DNA of 64,000 nucleotides from Sphingomonas mucosissima. Lineage in GTDB: Bacteria > Pseudomonadota > Alphaproteobacteria > Sphingomonadales > Sphingomonadaceae. The DNA lies in NCBI RefSeq assembly GCF_002197665.1, contig NZ_NBBJ01000001.1:372001-436000 (forward strand). The letters run 5' to 3'. The notes beneath the pieces were generated by a model. It was not told the DNA's origin. It searched no databases and saw only the letters and a list, made by a program, of their open reading frames with translations. Positions 54,817-63,629 of this stretch are shown here, piece by piece. A program made the position numbers and the translations under genes. The first letter of the stretch is position 1, and every line of letters begins with the position of its first letter.

Positions 54817-55800
54817 ATGAAGATCGGCATCATCGGCCTTGGCCGCATGGGCGGCAACATCGCCCGTCGTCTGATGCGAGGTGGCCACGAAGTGGTGGCA
54901 TGGGACCGCAACGCCGATGCGCTCGCCGTACTGGCCGGCGAGGGAGCCACTAGCGCAGACTCCTTGGCGGACATGAAAAGCAAGCTCGCCAGCCCGGCGA
55001 TCTTCTGGGTGATGCTGCCCGCCGGCGCGCCGACCGAGGAGACGATCGAGGCGCTGTGCGGCAGTGAATGTGCCGAGGGCGATATCATCATCGATGGCGG
55101 CAATACCTTCTGGAAGGACGATGTCCGCCGCGCCAAGGCGCTCGCCGAGAAGGGCGTGCACTATGTCGACGTCGGGACTTCCGGCGGCGTCTGGGGGCTG
55201 GAGCGCGGCTATTGCATGATGATCGGCGGCGACAAGGAAACCGTCGACCTGCTGGACCCGATTTTCGAAACGCTGGCGCCCGGCATCGGCAGCGTGCCAC
55301 GTACGCGTAATCGCAGCGACGAGTGCGATCCGCGAGCGGAGAAGGGCTATATTCACGCAGGCCGCGCTGGCGCCGGCCATTTCGTGAAGATGGTGCATAA
55401 CGGCATCGAATATGGCCTCATGCAGGCTTATGCCGAGGGCTTTGATGTCCTGTGGGGACGCAATGTCGCGCATTTGCCGGAAGAAGAGCGCTTCGATTTC
55501 AATCTTGCCGAAATTTCCGAAGTGTGGCGGCGCGGATCGGTGATTTCCTCCTGGCTACTCGACCTCACGGCGTCGGCCCTCGCGCAGGATCAGAAGCTCG
55601 AGCAATTCTCCGGCAAGGTCGCCGATTCCGGCGAGGGCCGCTGGACGATCGAGGCCGCGATGGAACAGGCGACCCCCGTCGCCGTCCTCACCACCGCGCT
55701 TTTCGCCCGCTACCGCAGCCGCATCGACGAGATGTACGGCGACAAATTGCTCTCCGCGATGCGCTACGGCTTCGGCGGCCACGTCGAGATACCGCAATGA
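54817..55800 (+). CDS. gnd: 6-phosphogluconate dehydrogenase, short (NAD-type) form
   Basis: A 327-residue enzyme of the short GndA-like group, oxidising 6-phosphogluconate to ribulose-5-phosphate. It has [17 protein letters not shown], an aspartate after strand 2 ([10 protein letters not shown]), [22 protein letters not shown] and the catalytic [25 protein letters not shown]. The acidic residue after strand 2 suggests NAD rather than NADP preference, which is inference. The ATG at 54817 is chosen by homology over in-frame upstream codons inside the repeat. Confidence 0.93.
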   Translation: MKIGIIGLGRMGGNIARRLMRGGHEVVAWDRNADALAVLAGEGATSADSLADMKSKLASPAIFWVMLPAGAPTEETIEALCGSECAEGDIIIDGGNTFWKDDVRRAKALAEKGVHYVDVGTSGGVWGLERGYCMMIGGDKETVDLLDPIFETLAPGIGSVPRTRNRSDECDPRAEKGYIHAGRAGAGHFVKMVHNGIEYGLMQAYAEGFDVLWGRNVAHLPEEERFDFNLAEISEVWRRGSVISSWLLDLTASALAQDQKLEQFSGKVADSGEGRWTIEAAMEQATPVAVLTTALFARYRSRIDEMYGDKLLSAMRYGFGGHVEIPQ

Positions 55801-55810
55801 GCGCTCGCCT

Positions 55811-56611
55811 GTGACGCTCGTCATCAGCGATGTCGACGGCACGCTGGTCGACAAGGACAAGAACCTCACGCCAGCAACGATCGAGGCAGTTCAGCGGCTG
55901 CAATCCGCAGGCTTTGGCTTCACGGTGATCAGTGCGCGGCCCATGTCCGGGCTTGCGCCACTGGTGGAGACGCTCGGACTCGACGTGCCGCTCGGCGCGT
56001 TCAACGGTGGGCTCGTGTTTCGGCGAGGCGGTGAAATCCTGTGTCGGCATGTCGTTGACGCCGCAGTGGCAAGAAGCGCCTTGAGACTCGCAGAGGGCGA
56101 ACCCGTCGACATCTGGGTGTTCGCCGATGATCAATGGTATGCGACCTCGGACTCCGGCCCCCATGTGCCTAGCGAACGCCTCGCCTCCAATCAGGAGCCG
56201 ACGATATGCGGTGGGTTCAGCGATTTGTTGGATCGTGCCGACAAGATCACCTTCGTCTCTGATGACCCGGGAGTGCTAGATGCGCTGCACCAACGGATCG
56301 TCGAGGCCCACGAAGGCGTGGCGACCATCGTCAAATCACAGACCTATTATCTCGATATAACCGCGGTGACGGCAAACAAGGGAGACGGAATTGCGCGACT
56401 GGCCCACGCGCTGGGCGTGCCGCTCGATCGCACAATCGTGCTCGGCGACCAGGCGAATGACATAGCGATGTTCGAGCGTGCGGGGCGCGCCATCGCAATG
56501 GGGAATGCGACCGAAGAGGTGAAGGCGCGCGCCGCCGACGTCACCTTGAGTAATGATGCGGATGGCGTCGCCCATGCGATCGACAAGCTCATTTTGGGGA
56601 GAATGATGTGA
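55811..56611 (+). CDS. HAD-superfamily Cof-type phosphatase
   Basis: A 266-residue HAD-IIB phosphatase. Motif I is VISDVDGTLVDKDKNL, motif II lies in FTVISARPMSGL, and the later motifs are in TANKGDGIARLAHALG and VLGDQANDIAMFERAGRAIAMGNA. Cof-type enzymes dephosphorylate sugar phosphates, nucleotides or cofactors. The GTG at 55811 lies 10 nt after the gnd stop and its own stop overlaps the next gene, placing it in the gnd operon; a sugar phosphate is therefore a likely substrate. Confidence 0.9.
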   Translation: MTLVISDVDGTLVDKDKNLTPATIEAVQRLQSAGFGFTVISARPMSGLAPLVETLGLDVPLGAFNGGLVFRRGGEILCRHVVDAAVARSALRLAEGEPVDIWVFADDQWYATSDSGPHVPSERLASNQEPTICGGFSDLLDRADKITFVSDDPGVLDALHQRIVEAHEGVATIVKSQTYYLDITAVTANKGDGIARLAHALGVPLDRTIVLGDQANDIAMFERAGRAIAMGNATEEVKARAADVTLSNDADGVAHAIDKLILGRMM

Positions 56612-57354
56612 AGCAACTGGTGGCGTTTGATCTCGATGGCACGCTGGCCGAGAGCAAGCAGGCGATCGAGCCTGATATGGGGGAAGCGCTGGCGGATCTG
56701 CTGACGGTGGCGCATGTCGCCGTCATTTCGGGCGGGGACTGGCCACAGTTCGACAAGCAGGTCGCGAGCCGTCTGCCGGAGCGGGCGGATCGATCTCGCC
56801 TGTGGCTGATGCCGACGACGGGCACCAAGCTGTACACCTTCCGCGAGGGACAATGGGGCACGGTTTATGCGGAGCTGTTCTCGGACGAGCAGAAGCAGCA
56901 GATCCTGAAGGCTTTCGACGAATCGCTGGAAGCGACGGGCTTCGTTCCGGAGCAGACCTGGGGCGAACGGATCGAGGACCGGGGTAGCCAGATCACCTTC
57001 TCGGCGCTGGGGCAGCATGCGCCGATCCATGCCAAGGAAGTGTGGGATCCCGACTTTGCCAAGCGCAAGGTGATCCAGGCGGATCTGAAGAAGCGCTTGC
57101 CGGGGCTGTCGATCAACATGGGCGGAGCAACCTCCATCGACATCACGCAGGAGGGCGTGGACAAGGCTTATGGCCTGAAGCGCCTTCGTGACGAGAGCGG
57201 CATCCCACTGGAAGCAATGATGTTCGTGGGCGATGCGATCTTTCCTGGCGGGAACGACTATCCGGCCAAGGAGCTGGGGCTCGACACCGTCCGCGTGCGG
57301 GATCCGCAGGATACCCTCAGCGTCATCGCCACCGTGGTGGCCTGCCAGAAGTAG
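56608..57354 (+). CDS. HAD-IIB hydrolase, phosphomannomutase-like
   Basis: A 248-residue HAD-IIB protein. Motif I is LVAFDLDGTLAESKQ, and motif II region is VAVISGGDWPQFDKQ. The cap has WGERIEDRGSQITFSALGQHAP, recalling the eukaryotic-type phosphomannomutase cap. Motif IV is MMFVGDAIFPGGNDYPAKE. It could be a hexose-phosphate mutase or phosphatase. The GTG start overlaps the preceding HAD gene by 4 nt (GTGA). Two adjacent, coupled HAD enzymes behind gnd is an uncommon arrangement. Confidence 0.85.
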   Translation: MKQLVAFDLDGTLAESKQAIEPDMGEALADLLTVAHVAVISGGDWPQFDKQVASRLPERADRSRLWLMPTTGTKLYTFREGQWGTVYAELFSDEQKQQILKAFDESLEATGFVPEQTWGERIEDRGSQITFSALGQHAPIHAKEVWDPDFAKRKVIQADLKKRLPGLSINMGGATSIDITQEGVDKAYGLKRLRDESGIPLEAMMFVGDAIFPGGNDYPAKELGLDTVRVRDPQDTLSVIATVVACQK

Positions 57355-57363
57355 GTAGGCGTC

Positions 57364-57385
57364 AGGCGCCGGCCCGCCGGCGCCT
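57364..57385. terminator. Hairpin between convergent HAD and IMPase genes
   Basis: AGGCGCCGG (57364-57372) pairs perfectly with CCGGCGCCT (57377-57385) around CCCG. It lies 10 nt after the gnd-HAD operon and before the end of the leftward IMPase gene. Confidence 0.7.
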
Positions 57386-57448
57386 ACAGCCGCTTCGAAC
57401 TTTTCGTTAAATTGATTAACGTCGGCCCGAACAGATCGTGCGGGACGT

Positions 57449-58237
57449 TCAGGCGCGCCGCGTCGGCTCGAGTACGGCGCGCGCGCGTGCTGATAGCCGT
57501 TCCAGCGCGGCTTCGTGGATCCCGCGGCTGCTCGTGATCACGCCAAAGGCGCACGGGTCGGACTTGTTGAAGGAAAGACCGGCACCCAGCGCGTCGGTAA
57601 CGGCCCCGCCGGCCTCGGTTGCGATCAGCGCCGCTGCCGCGATGTCCCACTCGTTGCCCCAGCGCAGCGTGGCGACAAGATCCGCGCGGTCGTCCGCCAC
57701 CATGGCCATGCGCAAGGCGATCGAATTCGGCTTTTCGACCATCGTCAGATCACGATCGGCCTTTGGCAGTGCGTCGGTCGGGACGCGAGCGCCCGCGAAC
57801 GCGTCGCGGCGACTGGCGGCAAGCGGCCGCCCGTTTAGCCTCGCCCCGCCGCCCGCGCTGGCTTGCCAGACCTCGTCACGGACCGGTGCATCGAGAACGC
57901 CGATGATCGGGTGTCCCGCCTCAACCAACGCGACCGAGACCGCCCAGCCGGCGCGGCCCCGGATATAATCGCGCGTGCCGTCGATGGGATCGACCACCCA
58001 GATTCGATTGCAGGCGAGCCGATCCGGGCTGTCTGCCGTTTCCTCGGAAAGCCAGCCGGCATCCGGGAGAAGCGCGGACAAACGCTCACGAAGCATGGTG
58101 TCCACTGCGAGATCTACCTCGCACACCGGGCTCCCCGGCACCTTCTCCCATCGCGCGAAATCGGTGCGAAAGCGCGCCATGGCGAGTTGCCCCGCCTCAT
58201 GCGTGATGTTCGCTACCGCGTTCGCCAGATCATCCAC
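57449..58237 (-). CDS. Inositol monophosphatase-family phosphatase (CysQ/IMPase-like)
   Basis: A 262-residue lithium-sensitive-type phosphatase. The metal-site motifs are LSEETADS, WVVDPIDGTRDYIRG and WGNEWDIAAAALIATEAGG. Substrates in the family include 3'-phosphoadenosine-5'-phosphate, inositol phosphates, fructose bisphosphate and histidinol phosphate; they cannot be separated here. The GTG at 58237 lies inside the end of the PmbA gene (8-nt overlap), so both are translated together. Confidence 0.87.
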   Translation of the reverse strand: MDDLANAVANITHEAGQLAMARFRTDFARWEKVPGSPVCEVDLAVDTMLRERLSALLPDAGWLSEETADSPDRLACNRIWVVDPIDGTRDYIRGRAGWAVSVALVEAGHPIIGVLDAPVRDEVWQASAGGGARLNGRPLAASRRDAFAGARVPTDALPKADRDLTMVEKPNSIALRMAMVADDRADLVATLRWGNEWDIAAAALIATEAGGAVTDALGAGLSFNKSDPCAFGVITSSRGIHEAALERLSARARAVLEPTRRA

Positions 58238-59576
58238 CGGCGATGGTCATTCCGTCGATCCGAACGGTCGGAACGTTGGTGCCATAGCGGAACTCGAGAT
58301 CGTTCGCGGGGGTGAGATTGGCGAACATCTCCTTCAGATTGCCGGCAATGGTGAATTCGGCGACCGGGGTGGTCATCTCGCCATTCTCGATCAGGAAGCC
58401 GGCAGCGCCGCGGCTGTAATCGCCCGTCACGCCGTTCACCCCCTGGCCGATCAACTCGGTTACATACACGCCGCGCACGATATCGCCGATCAACGTCGCG
58501 ACGGGCACGTGGCCCGCGTGCATGTAGAAGTTGCTGGTGGTCACCCCCGGCGAACCACCAACGCCGCGCGCCGCATGGCCTGTCGGCGCCATGCCGAGTT
58601 GCCGGGCGGAGGCGCTATCGAGCAGCCATGTCTGCAGCACACCGTCTTCAATGATCGCGGACGGCGATACCGGCAGGCCCTCACCATCGAATGGGCGCGA
58701 GCGTAAACCGTGGGGACGATGGGGATCGTCCGAAACGGTGATCCCGCGCGCAAAAACGGCGCTTCCGAGTGCGTCGAGGAGGAAGGAGGTGCGCCGGGTG
58801 ATGGCTTGGCCGGAGATTGCGCCGGTGAGGTGGCCCAGCAATCCGGACCCGACCCGGGGATCGAGCACAACCGGCATTGCGGCACTTTCCATTCGCGCAG
58901 GATTCAGTCGCGCAACGGCGCGTTCGCCCGCCAGCGTCCCCACGGCCTCCGGCGAGTCAAGCCGGCTGCGGTGGCGGGCGGAGTGGAAGCCATAATCGCG
59001 CTGCATGCCGCTGCCTTCGCCTGCGATGACGCTAGCTGAAAGGCCATAGCCAGTGGTGGAGTAAGCGCCGGCGAAGCCGTGGCTCGTGGCGAGCGCCCAG
59101 ACGCTGCGCGCCGCGCTTGCGCCGCCGCCTTCGCTGTTCGTGACGCCGCTCACCGCGCGGGCGGCCTCCTCTGCGGCGAGTGCCGCTTCGCGTAGATCGG
59201 CAGGCGATACCTCGCCGCCGTCGTCCAGATCCAGCAGCGGCGGGGCGCCGTTCAGTAGCCGATCCTGCGGCGCGAGACCTGCCCATTGATCCTCGGGCGC
59301 CTCCCGCGCCATGGCAACGGCGCGCTCAACAAGGGCGTCCAGCGCCTCGGAGGAGAGATCGGAGGTGGAGACGCTGGCGGAACGCTGCCCGATGAACACG
59401 CGCAGGCCTAGATCCTCGCTTTCGGAGCGGCCGACGTCCTCCAGCTTGCCGAGGCGGACGGAAATTTCGGTGGAAGCGTCAGCAGCGAAAACGGCATCTG
59501 CGGCGTCGACACCGGCCCTTTTGGCCCGGGCGACGATATCTGCGGCGCGTTCCTGCGCCTGGGTCGGATCTAGCAT
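58230..59576 (-). CDS. pmbA: TldD/PmbA family metalloprotease-related protein
   Basis: A 448-residue protein of the PmbA half of the TldD/TldE pair. It starts AQERAADIVARAKRAGVDAADAVF, has LGLRVFIGQRSASVSTSD, VLDPRVGSGLLGHLTGAISG, and the C-terminal GFLIENGEMTTPVAEFTIAGNLKEM. TldD-TldE complexes degrade peptides and process some ribosomally made peptides; the zinc site is in TldD, and none is evident here. No TldD partner lies in the window. It is followed by the IMPase gene with an 8-nt overlap. Confidence 0.9.
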   Translation of the reverse strand: MLDPTQAQERAADIVARAKRAGVDAADAVFAADASTEISVRLGKLEDVGRSESEDLGLRVFIGQRSASVSTSDLSSEALDALVERAVAMAREAPEDQWAGLAPQDRLLNGAPPLLDLDDGGEVSPADLREAALAAEEAARAVSGVTNSEGGGASAARSVWALATSHGFAGAYSTTGYGLSASVIAGEGSGMQRDYGFHSARHRSRLDSPEAVGTLAGERAVARLNPARMESAAMPVVLDPRVGSGLLGHLTGAISGQAITRRTSFLLDALGSAVFARGITVSDDPHRPHGLRSRPFDGEGLPVSPSAIIEDGVLQTWLLDSASARQLGMAPTGHAARGVGGSPGVTTSNFYMHAGHVPVATLIGDIVRGVYVTELIGQGVNGVTGDYSRGAAGFLIENGEMTTPVAEFTIAGNLKEMFANLTPANDLEFRYGTNVPTVRIDGMTIAGG

Positions 59577-59655
59577 GGAATCGACTTAGGAGGCGGGCGC
59601 TCCGGTTGCTAGAGTGCAACGTTCGGCCTGCCTGTGGAAAAGATCGGCCTCCATA

Positions 59656-60606
59656 TCAAAGCGCGGTGCCCACCACCGCGCAACCAAGGAAGATCAGCAG
59701 CCCTGCGAACCGATTCGAGCGGAAGCGGGCGAGAGCGCCAGCGCCATCGTCCGGACGCAAGGTGGCGACTTGCCAGAGCAAGTGAAGCGCCGCGGGCAGC
59801 AGCGCGAGCCAGACCAGCGGATCGCGGCGATGCAGCCAGAAGGCAGCCGCCCAGAGGAACAACGCCAAGCCATAGCAGATGCCGGTGCCGGTGCGGACAT
59901 GCGGGCCCATGCGAAGGGCCGAGGAGCGCACCCCGATCAGCGCATCATCCTCGCGATCCTGAAGCGCGTAGATCGTGTCATAGCCGATGACCCAGAAGAT
60001 CGACCCGGCATAGAGCAGCAGGCCGGGAGCGGTGAGGGTGCCCCACGTCTCGAGCCAGCCGACCAAGGCGGCCCAGGAGAATACCAGGCCAAGCCACGCT
60101 TGCGGCCACCATGTGATGCGCTTCATGAAGGGGTAGGCGGCAACGAGGGCAAGGCTCGCCACCGCCAGCACGGCCGTGTCGAGACGCAGTTGCAGAAGGA
60201 CGAGCAGGCCCAGAAGACTCAGGATCAGCAACCATGCCCAAGCCGCCTTCACGGACACCGCGCCAGAGGCGATGGGACGCGAGCGGGTGCGTGCCACCGC
60301 AGCATCGAGATCGCGGTCGATGATGTCGTTATACACGCACCCTGCGCCGCGCATCGCGACGCTGCCAAGCAGGAGCCATGCGATAAGCGTCCAGCGCGCC
60401 ACGGCGCCGCCGGCCAGAGCGACCGCCCAGGCGCCCGGCCAGAACAAAAGCCACCAGCCGATCGGCCGATCAAAGCGCGCCAGTAGAGCAAAGGGGCGAA
60501 TGCTGGCCGGCAGCGCGGCGACAAGGCCACGGTGCTCGCTGTCCGGGGTGATATCGGGTGCGGTCGTCACGGGGCGTGCGTACCGCCGCTGCCGTGGTTT
60601 CGCCAC
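59656..60606 (-). CDS. ubiA: 4-hydroxybenzoate polyprenyltransferase
   Basis: A 316-residue membrane prenyltransferase of ubiquinone synthesis. It has RPFALLARFDRPIGWWLLFWPG, the first Asp-rich site GCVYNDIIDRDLDAAVARTRSRPIASG and the second DTIYALQDREDDALIGVRSSALRMG. It attaches a polyprenyl chain to 4-hydroxybenzoate. The start is uncertain: GTG at 60606 gives the longest form with a basic N-terminus, and a GTG 12 codons further in is possible. It lies 79 nt upstream of pmbA on the same strand. Confidence 0.93.
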   Translation of the reverse strand: MAKPRQRRYARPVTTAPDITPDSEHRGLVAALPASIRPFALLARFDRPIGWWLLFWPGAWAVALAGGAVARWTLIAWLLLGSVAMRGAGCVYNDIIDRDLDAAVARTRSRPIASGAVSVKAAWAWLLILSLLGLLVLLQLRLDTAVLAVASLALVAAYPFMKRITWWPQAWLGLVFSWAALVGWLETWGTLTAPGLLLYAGSIFWVIGYDTIYALQDREDDALIGVRSSALRMGPHVRTGTGICYGLALFLWAAAFWLHRRDPLVWLALLPAALHLLWQVATLRPDDGAGALARFRSNRFAGLLIFLGCAVVGTAL

Positions 60607-60712
60607 AGCGCTTTACTACATGCTGGTATCGCGCCCTCCTTTCCGATGTGGTGCGGGCCGCCCGTTTGACGAGGGCGGAAGCATTTCTCGCCAGTGGAGT
60701 TCAGCAGAGACC

Positions 60713-61120
60713 ATGTCAGTGAAGCGCTTATCCCTAGCCGCCGCCCTCCTGCTCACCGCCATGCCGGCCGCCGCCCAGCGCGCAGGCGGCTGGGAGGGCA
60801 CATGGCGCAACGCCGCCGACAGCGTGCGGATCAAGGTGGCGCGATGTGGCCGCGGGCTGTGCGGCACCGTTACTCAGGCCAGCGCGAAGGCGCGGGCCGA
60901 TGCCGCTGCTGGCGGCTCCAATCAGCTGGTGGGCACGCAATTGTTCCGTGACTTCCGCATGGGAGACGACGGACTGTGGCACGGCCAGGTGTACGTACCC
61001 GACATCGGCCAGACGTTTGATGGCACGATCGACCAGGTCAACCGCGACACGATCGTCGGCACGGGATGCTTGTTCGCGAACTTCGGGTGCAAATCGCAGA
61101 CGTGGCGGCGTGTGCGCTGA
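60713..61120 (+). CDS. DUF2147 family secreted protein
   Basis: A 135-residue protein with a signal peptide (MSVKRLSLAAALLLTAMPAAAQ). A beta-rich domain follows: GGWEGTWRNAADSVRIKVARCGRGLCGTV, then MGDDGLWHGQVYVPDIGQTFDGTI and VGTGCLFANFGCKSQTWRRVR. Four cysteines could form two disulfides in the periplasm. The family has a lipocalin-like layout but unknown function. The ATG at 60713 starts a clear signal peptide. The next gene begins directly after its stop. Confidence 0.87.
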   Translation: MSVKRLSLAAALLLTAMPAAAQRAGGWEGTWRNAADSVRIKVARCGRGLCGTVTQASAKARADAAAGGSNQLVGTQLFRDFRMGDDGLWHGQVYVPDIGQTFDGTIDQVNRDTIVGTGCLFANFGCKSQTWRRVR

Positions 61121-61297
61121 ATGATCCACCTGTCGGTTGCCATCGGCCGCTTCGTGGAGGCGCTATTTTACGCCATCCTGCGCGTCGCAGGGTTGGTGAC
61201 GGGCGTGGTGATCGTGATCGCCGTTACCGGGCTGATCCTGTTCTTGATCGCGCGCTGGCTGATCGCGCGTGGGCGGCGTAAAGGCCCACGCCCATGA
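61121..61297 (+). CDS. 58-aa single-pass membrane protein between DUF2147 gene and rsmE
   Basis: This short frame starts with ATG immediately after the upstream TGA and ends in an ATGA overlap with rsmE. It encodes MIHLSVAIGRFVEALFYAI followed by a strong hydrophobic helix (VTGVVIVIAVTGLILFLIA) and a basic tail (RWLIARGRRKGPRP). The positive-inside rule places the tail in the cytoplasm. Tight junctions on both sides and composition favour a real gene. No family was recognised. Confidence 0.75.
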   Translation: MIHLSVAIGRFVEALFYAILRVAGLVTGVVIVIAVTGLILFLIARWLIARGRRKGPRP

Positions 61298-62028
61298 TCG
61301 CCACTCCCGCCTGGCCGCCGCGTTCGACCCCTCGGCTGTTCGTCGACCAGCCGCTGGCTGCCGGTCCGCTGCGCATCGACGGGCCGCAGGCGCATTACCT
61401 TGCCGGTGTGATGCGCGTGAAGGCCGGCGATCCGGTGCGATTGTTTGATGACGTTACCGGCGAATGGCTGGCCGTGGTTGCTGCCGCCGGAAAGCGCGAC
61501 ATCATCCTGGACGTGACCGAGCGACTCGCGGAGCGTGAGGACGTGCCCGATCTGTGGCTCGTCGCGGCGCCGCTGAAAAAGGGACGGGTCGACTGGATGG
61601 CGGAGAAGGCGTGTGAGCTGGGCGTCGCGCGCTTGCTGCCCGTTGTCACCCATCGCACGGTGGTGGACCGGCCCAAGGTGGAGCGGCTACGCGCGCATAT
61701 GATCGAGGCGGCGGAGCAATGCGGGCGGACGGCGCTGCCTGAGGTGGCCGAGCCGGTGAAGCTGGCGGTGCTGCTGCGCGATTGGTCGGCAGACCGAATG
61801 CTCTATTTTGCCGACGAGCTTGGCGGCGCGCCCGCGCGCGAGGTGATGAAGCGGGGCGCTGCGGCGATCCTGATCGGCCCTGAGGGGGGCTTCGATGACG
61901 AGGAGCGTGCGGCGATCCGCGCGCTGCCGCAGGCGGTGGGCATGGGGCTGGGCCCGCGAATCCTGCGCGCCGACACCGCAGCGGCCGCTGCCGTCGCGAT
62001 CTGGATGGCGATTGCCGGCGACTGGTGA
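61294..62028 (+). CDS. rsmE: 16S rRNA m3U1498 methyltransferase
   Basis: A 244-residue SPOUT methyltransferase that N3-methylates U1498 of 16S rRNA. It has the N-terminal PUA-like part (TPRLFVDQPLAAGPLRIDGPQAHYL, VMRVKAGDPVRLFD), KKGRVDWMAEKACELGVARLLPVVTHRT, the AAEQCGRTALPEV motif and the C-terminal knot ILIGPEGGFDDEERAAI and LGPRILRADTAAAAAVAI. ATG overlaps the small membrane-protein stop. Confidence 0.95.
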   Translation: MIATPAWPPRSTPRLFVDQPLAAGPLRIDGPQAHYLAGVMRVKAGDPVRLFDDVTGEWLAVVAAAGKRDIILDVTERLAEREDVPDLWLVAAPLKKGRVDWMAEKACELGVARLLPVVTHRTVVDRPKVERLRAHMIEAAEQCGRTALPEVAEPVKLAVLLRDWSADRMLYFADELGGAPAREVMKRGAAAILIGPEGGFDDEERAAIRALPQAVGMGLGPRILRADTAAAAAVAIWMAIAGDW

Positions 62029-62031
62029 TGC

Positions 62032-62048
62032 CTCCGGTGCTGCCGGAG
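62032..62048 (+). terminator. Short hairpin after rsmE
   Basis: CTCCGG (62032-62037) pairs with CCGGAG (62043-62048) four bases after the stop. A competing GGTGCT/AGCACC pairing overlaps it. There is no T tract, so termination is uncertain. Confidence 0.35.
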
Positions 62049-62087
62049 CATCTAGCACCGCCAGCAATCCCCCATTAAGGGCGCGCC

Positions 62088-63461
62088 ATGACGACCAAAA
62101 CCGTTTCAGACAGCAACTCGCCTGTTGTCGAGTCGCGCGACCAGCTGATCGCCAGTTTCGCGGGCGGCGAGAAGCCCAGGGAGCGGTGGCGGATCGGCAC
62201 CGAGCACGAGAAATTCGTTTATTCGCGTGACGATCACCATGCGCCGAGCTGGGACGAAGCCGGCGGCATCCGCGCGCTGCTGATCGAATTGCAGCAGCAC
62301 GGCTGGAAGCCGGTCGAGGAGGGGGGCAACCTCATCGCGCTGACCGGGGCGGACGGATCGGTCAGCCTGGAGCCGGCGGGACAGTTCGAGCTTTCCGGCG
62401 CGCCGCTCGAGAACCTGCACCAGACCTGTGCGGAAACCGGGCGCCATCTGGATCAGGTGAAGGCGGCGGGCGAGAAGCTCGGCATCGGTTTTCTCGGGCT
62501 CGGCATGTGGCCGGACAAGACGCGCGCCGAGCTGCCGATCATGCCGAAGGGGCGCTATGGCATCATGCTGCGCCACATGCCGCGCGTCGGTAGCATGGGG
62601 CTCGACATGATGCTCCGCACCTGCACGATCCAGGTTAACCTGGACTATGCGAGCGAAGCCGACATGGCGCAGAAGTTTCGCGTCGGCCTTGCGCTGCAGC
62701 CGCTGGCGACCGCGCTGTTCGCCAACTCACCGTTCACCGAGGGCAAGCCCAACGGCTACCTCAGCTACCGCAGCCACATTTGGTCGGATACCGACCCTGC
62801 GCGCACGGGCATGCTTCCCTTCGTGTTCGAGGATGGCTTCGGCTATGAGCGTTATACCGACTATATGCTCGATGTGCCGATGTACTTCGTTTATCGCAAC
62901 GGCCAGTACATCGATGCCGCCGGCCTGTCGTTCCGAGATTTTCTGACGGGCGAGCTTTCAGTCTTACCGGGTGAACGGCCGACGTTGGACGATTGGACCG
63001 ATCACCTTTCCACCGCCTTCCCCGAAGTGCGGCTCAAGACGTTCCTGGAGATGCGCGGCGCGGATGGCGGCCCGTGGAACCGGATTTGTGCGCTGCCGGC
63101 CTTCTGGGTCGGTCTGCTCTACGATCAGGGCGCGCTGGATGCGGCTTGGAGTCTGGTAAAACATTGGACGATCGACGAGCGCCAGGCGCTGCGCGATGCG
63201 GTGCCGAAGCTGGGGCTGGATGCGCCGGTGCCGGGCCGAGGGACGTTGCGCGACATCGCGGGCGAGGTGCTGGACATTGCCAATGCCGGGCTTGCCGCGC
63301 GCGCGCGCCTGAACAGCTCGGGCGACAACGAGACCGGCTTCCTCGATCCGCTGCGCGAGATCGTGCGGACAGGGAAGGTGCCGGCGGAGCAGCTGCTCGA
63401 TCGTTATCATGGCGCCTGGGGCGGCGACCTGTCGCGTGTCTATGCGGAACAGAGCTTCTGA
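62088..63461 (+). CDS. gshA: Glutamate--cysteine ligase
   Basis: A 457-residue enzyme that joins glutamate and cysteine, the first step of glutathione synthesis. It belongs to the plant/alphaproteobacterial type rather than the enterobacterial one. Motifs are WRIGTEHEKFVYSRDDH, GGNLIALTGADGSVSLEPAGQFELSGAP, MLRTCTIQVNLDYASEADM and FANSPFTEGKPNGYLSYRSH with IWSDTDPARTG. The GST gene in this window needs its product. A palindromic repeat follows. Confidence 0.94.
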   Translation: MTTKTVSDSNSPVVESRDQLIASFAGGEKPRERWRIGTEHEKFVYSRDDHHAPSWDEAGGIRALLIELQQHGWKPVEEGGNLIALTGADGSVSLEPAGQFELSGAPLENLHQTCAETGRHLDQVKAAGEKLGIGFLGLGMWPDKTRAELPIMPKGRYGIMLRHMPRVGSMGLDMMLRTCTIQVNLDYASEADMAQKFRVGLALQPLATALFANSPFTEGKPNGYLSYRSHIWSDTDPARTGMLPFVFEDGFGYERYTDYMLDVPMYFVYRNGQYIDAAGLSFRDFLTGELSVLPGERPTLDDWTDHLSTAFPEVRLKTFLEMRGADGGPWNRICALPAFWVGLLYDQGALDAAWSLVKHWTIDERQALRDAVPKLGLDAPVPGRGTLRDIAGEVLDIANAGLAARARLNSSGDNETGFLDPLREIVRTGKVPAEQLLDRYHGAWGGDLSRVYAEQSF

Positions 63462-63490
63462 TCTTCGCCACCGTAAGCAAACTCCTGTTC

Positions 63491-63584
63491 GTCATGCCGG
63501 GCTGGTCCCGGCATCCACTGTGCCGCAGGAGCGGCGAGCGTTGAGTACGCGGTGCCCTGGATCCCGGGACGAGTCCGGGATGAC
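63491..63584. repeat. Palindromic intergenic repeat after gshA
   Basis: A 27-nt arm at 63491-63517 (GTCATGCCGGG...CCCGGCATCCA) is inverted at 63558-63584 with 23 of 27 matches. The left arm is itself a hairpin (TGCCGGG/CCCGGCA). It shares the arm length, the GTCATGC and GCATCCA ends and the nested-hairpin design of the repeats at 4635-5006, but the inner sequence differs. Confidence 0.85.
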
Positions 63585-63629
63585 GGTTCTTGCGGGGTGG
63601 ACGGCAGTTATCATCGCTACGGATCACCC

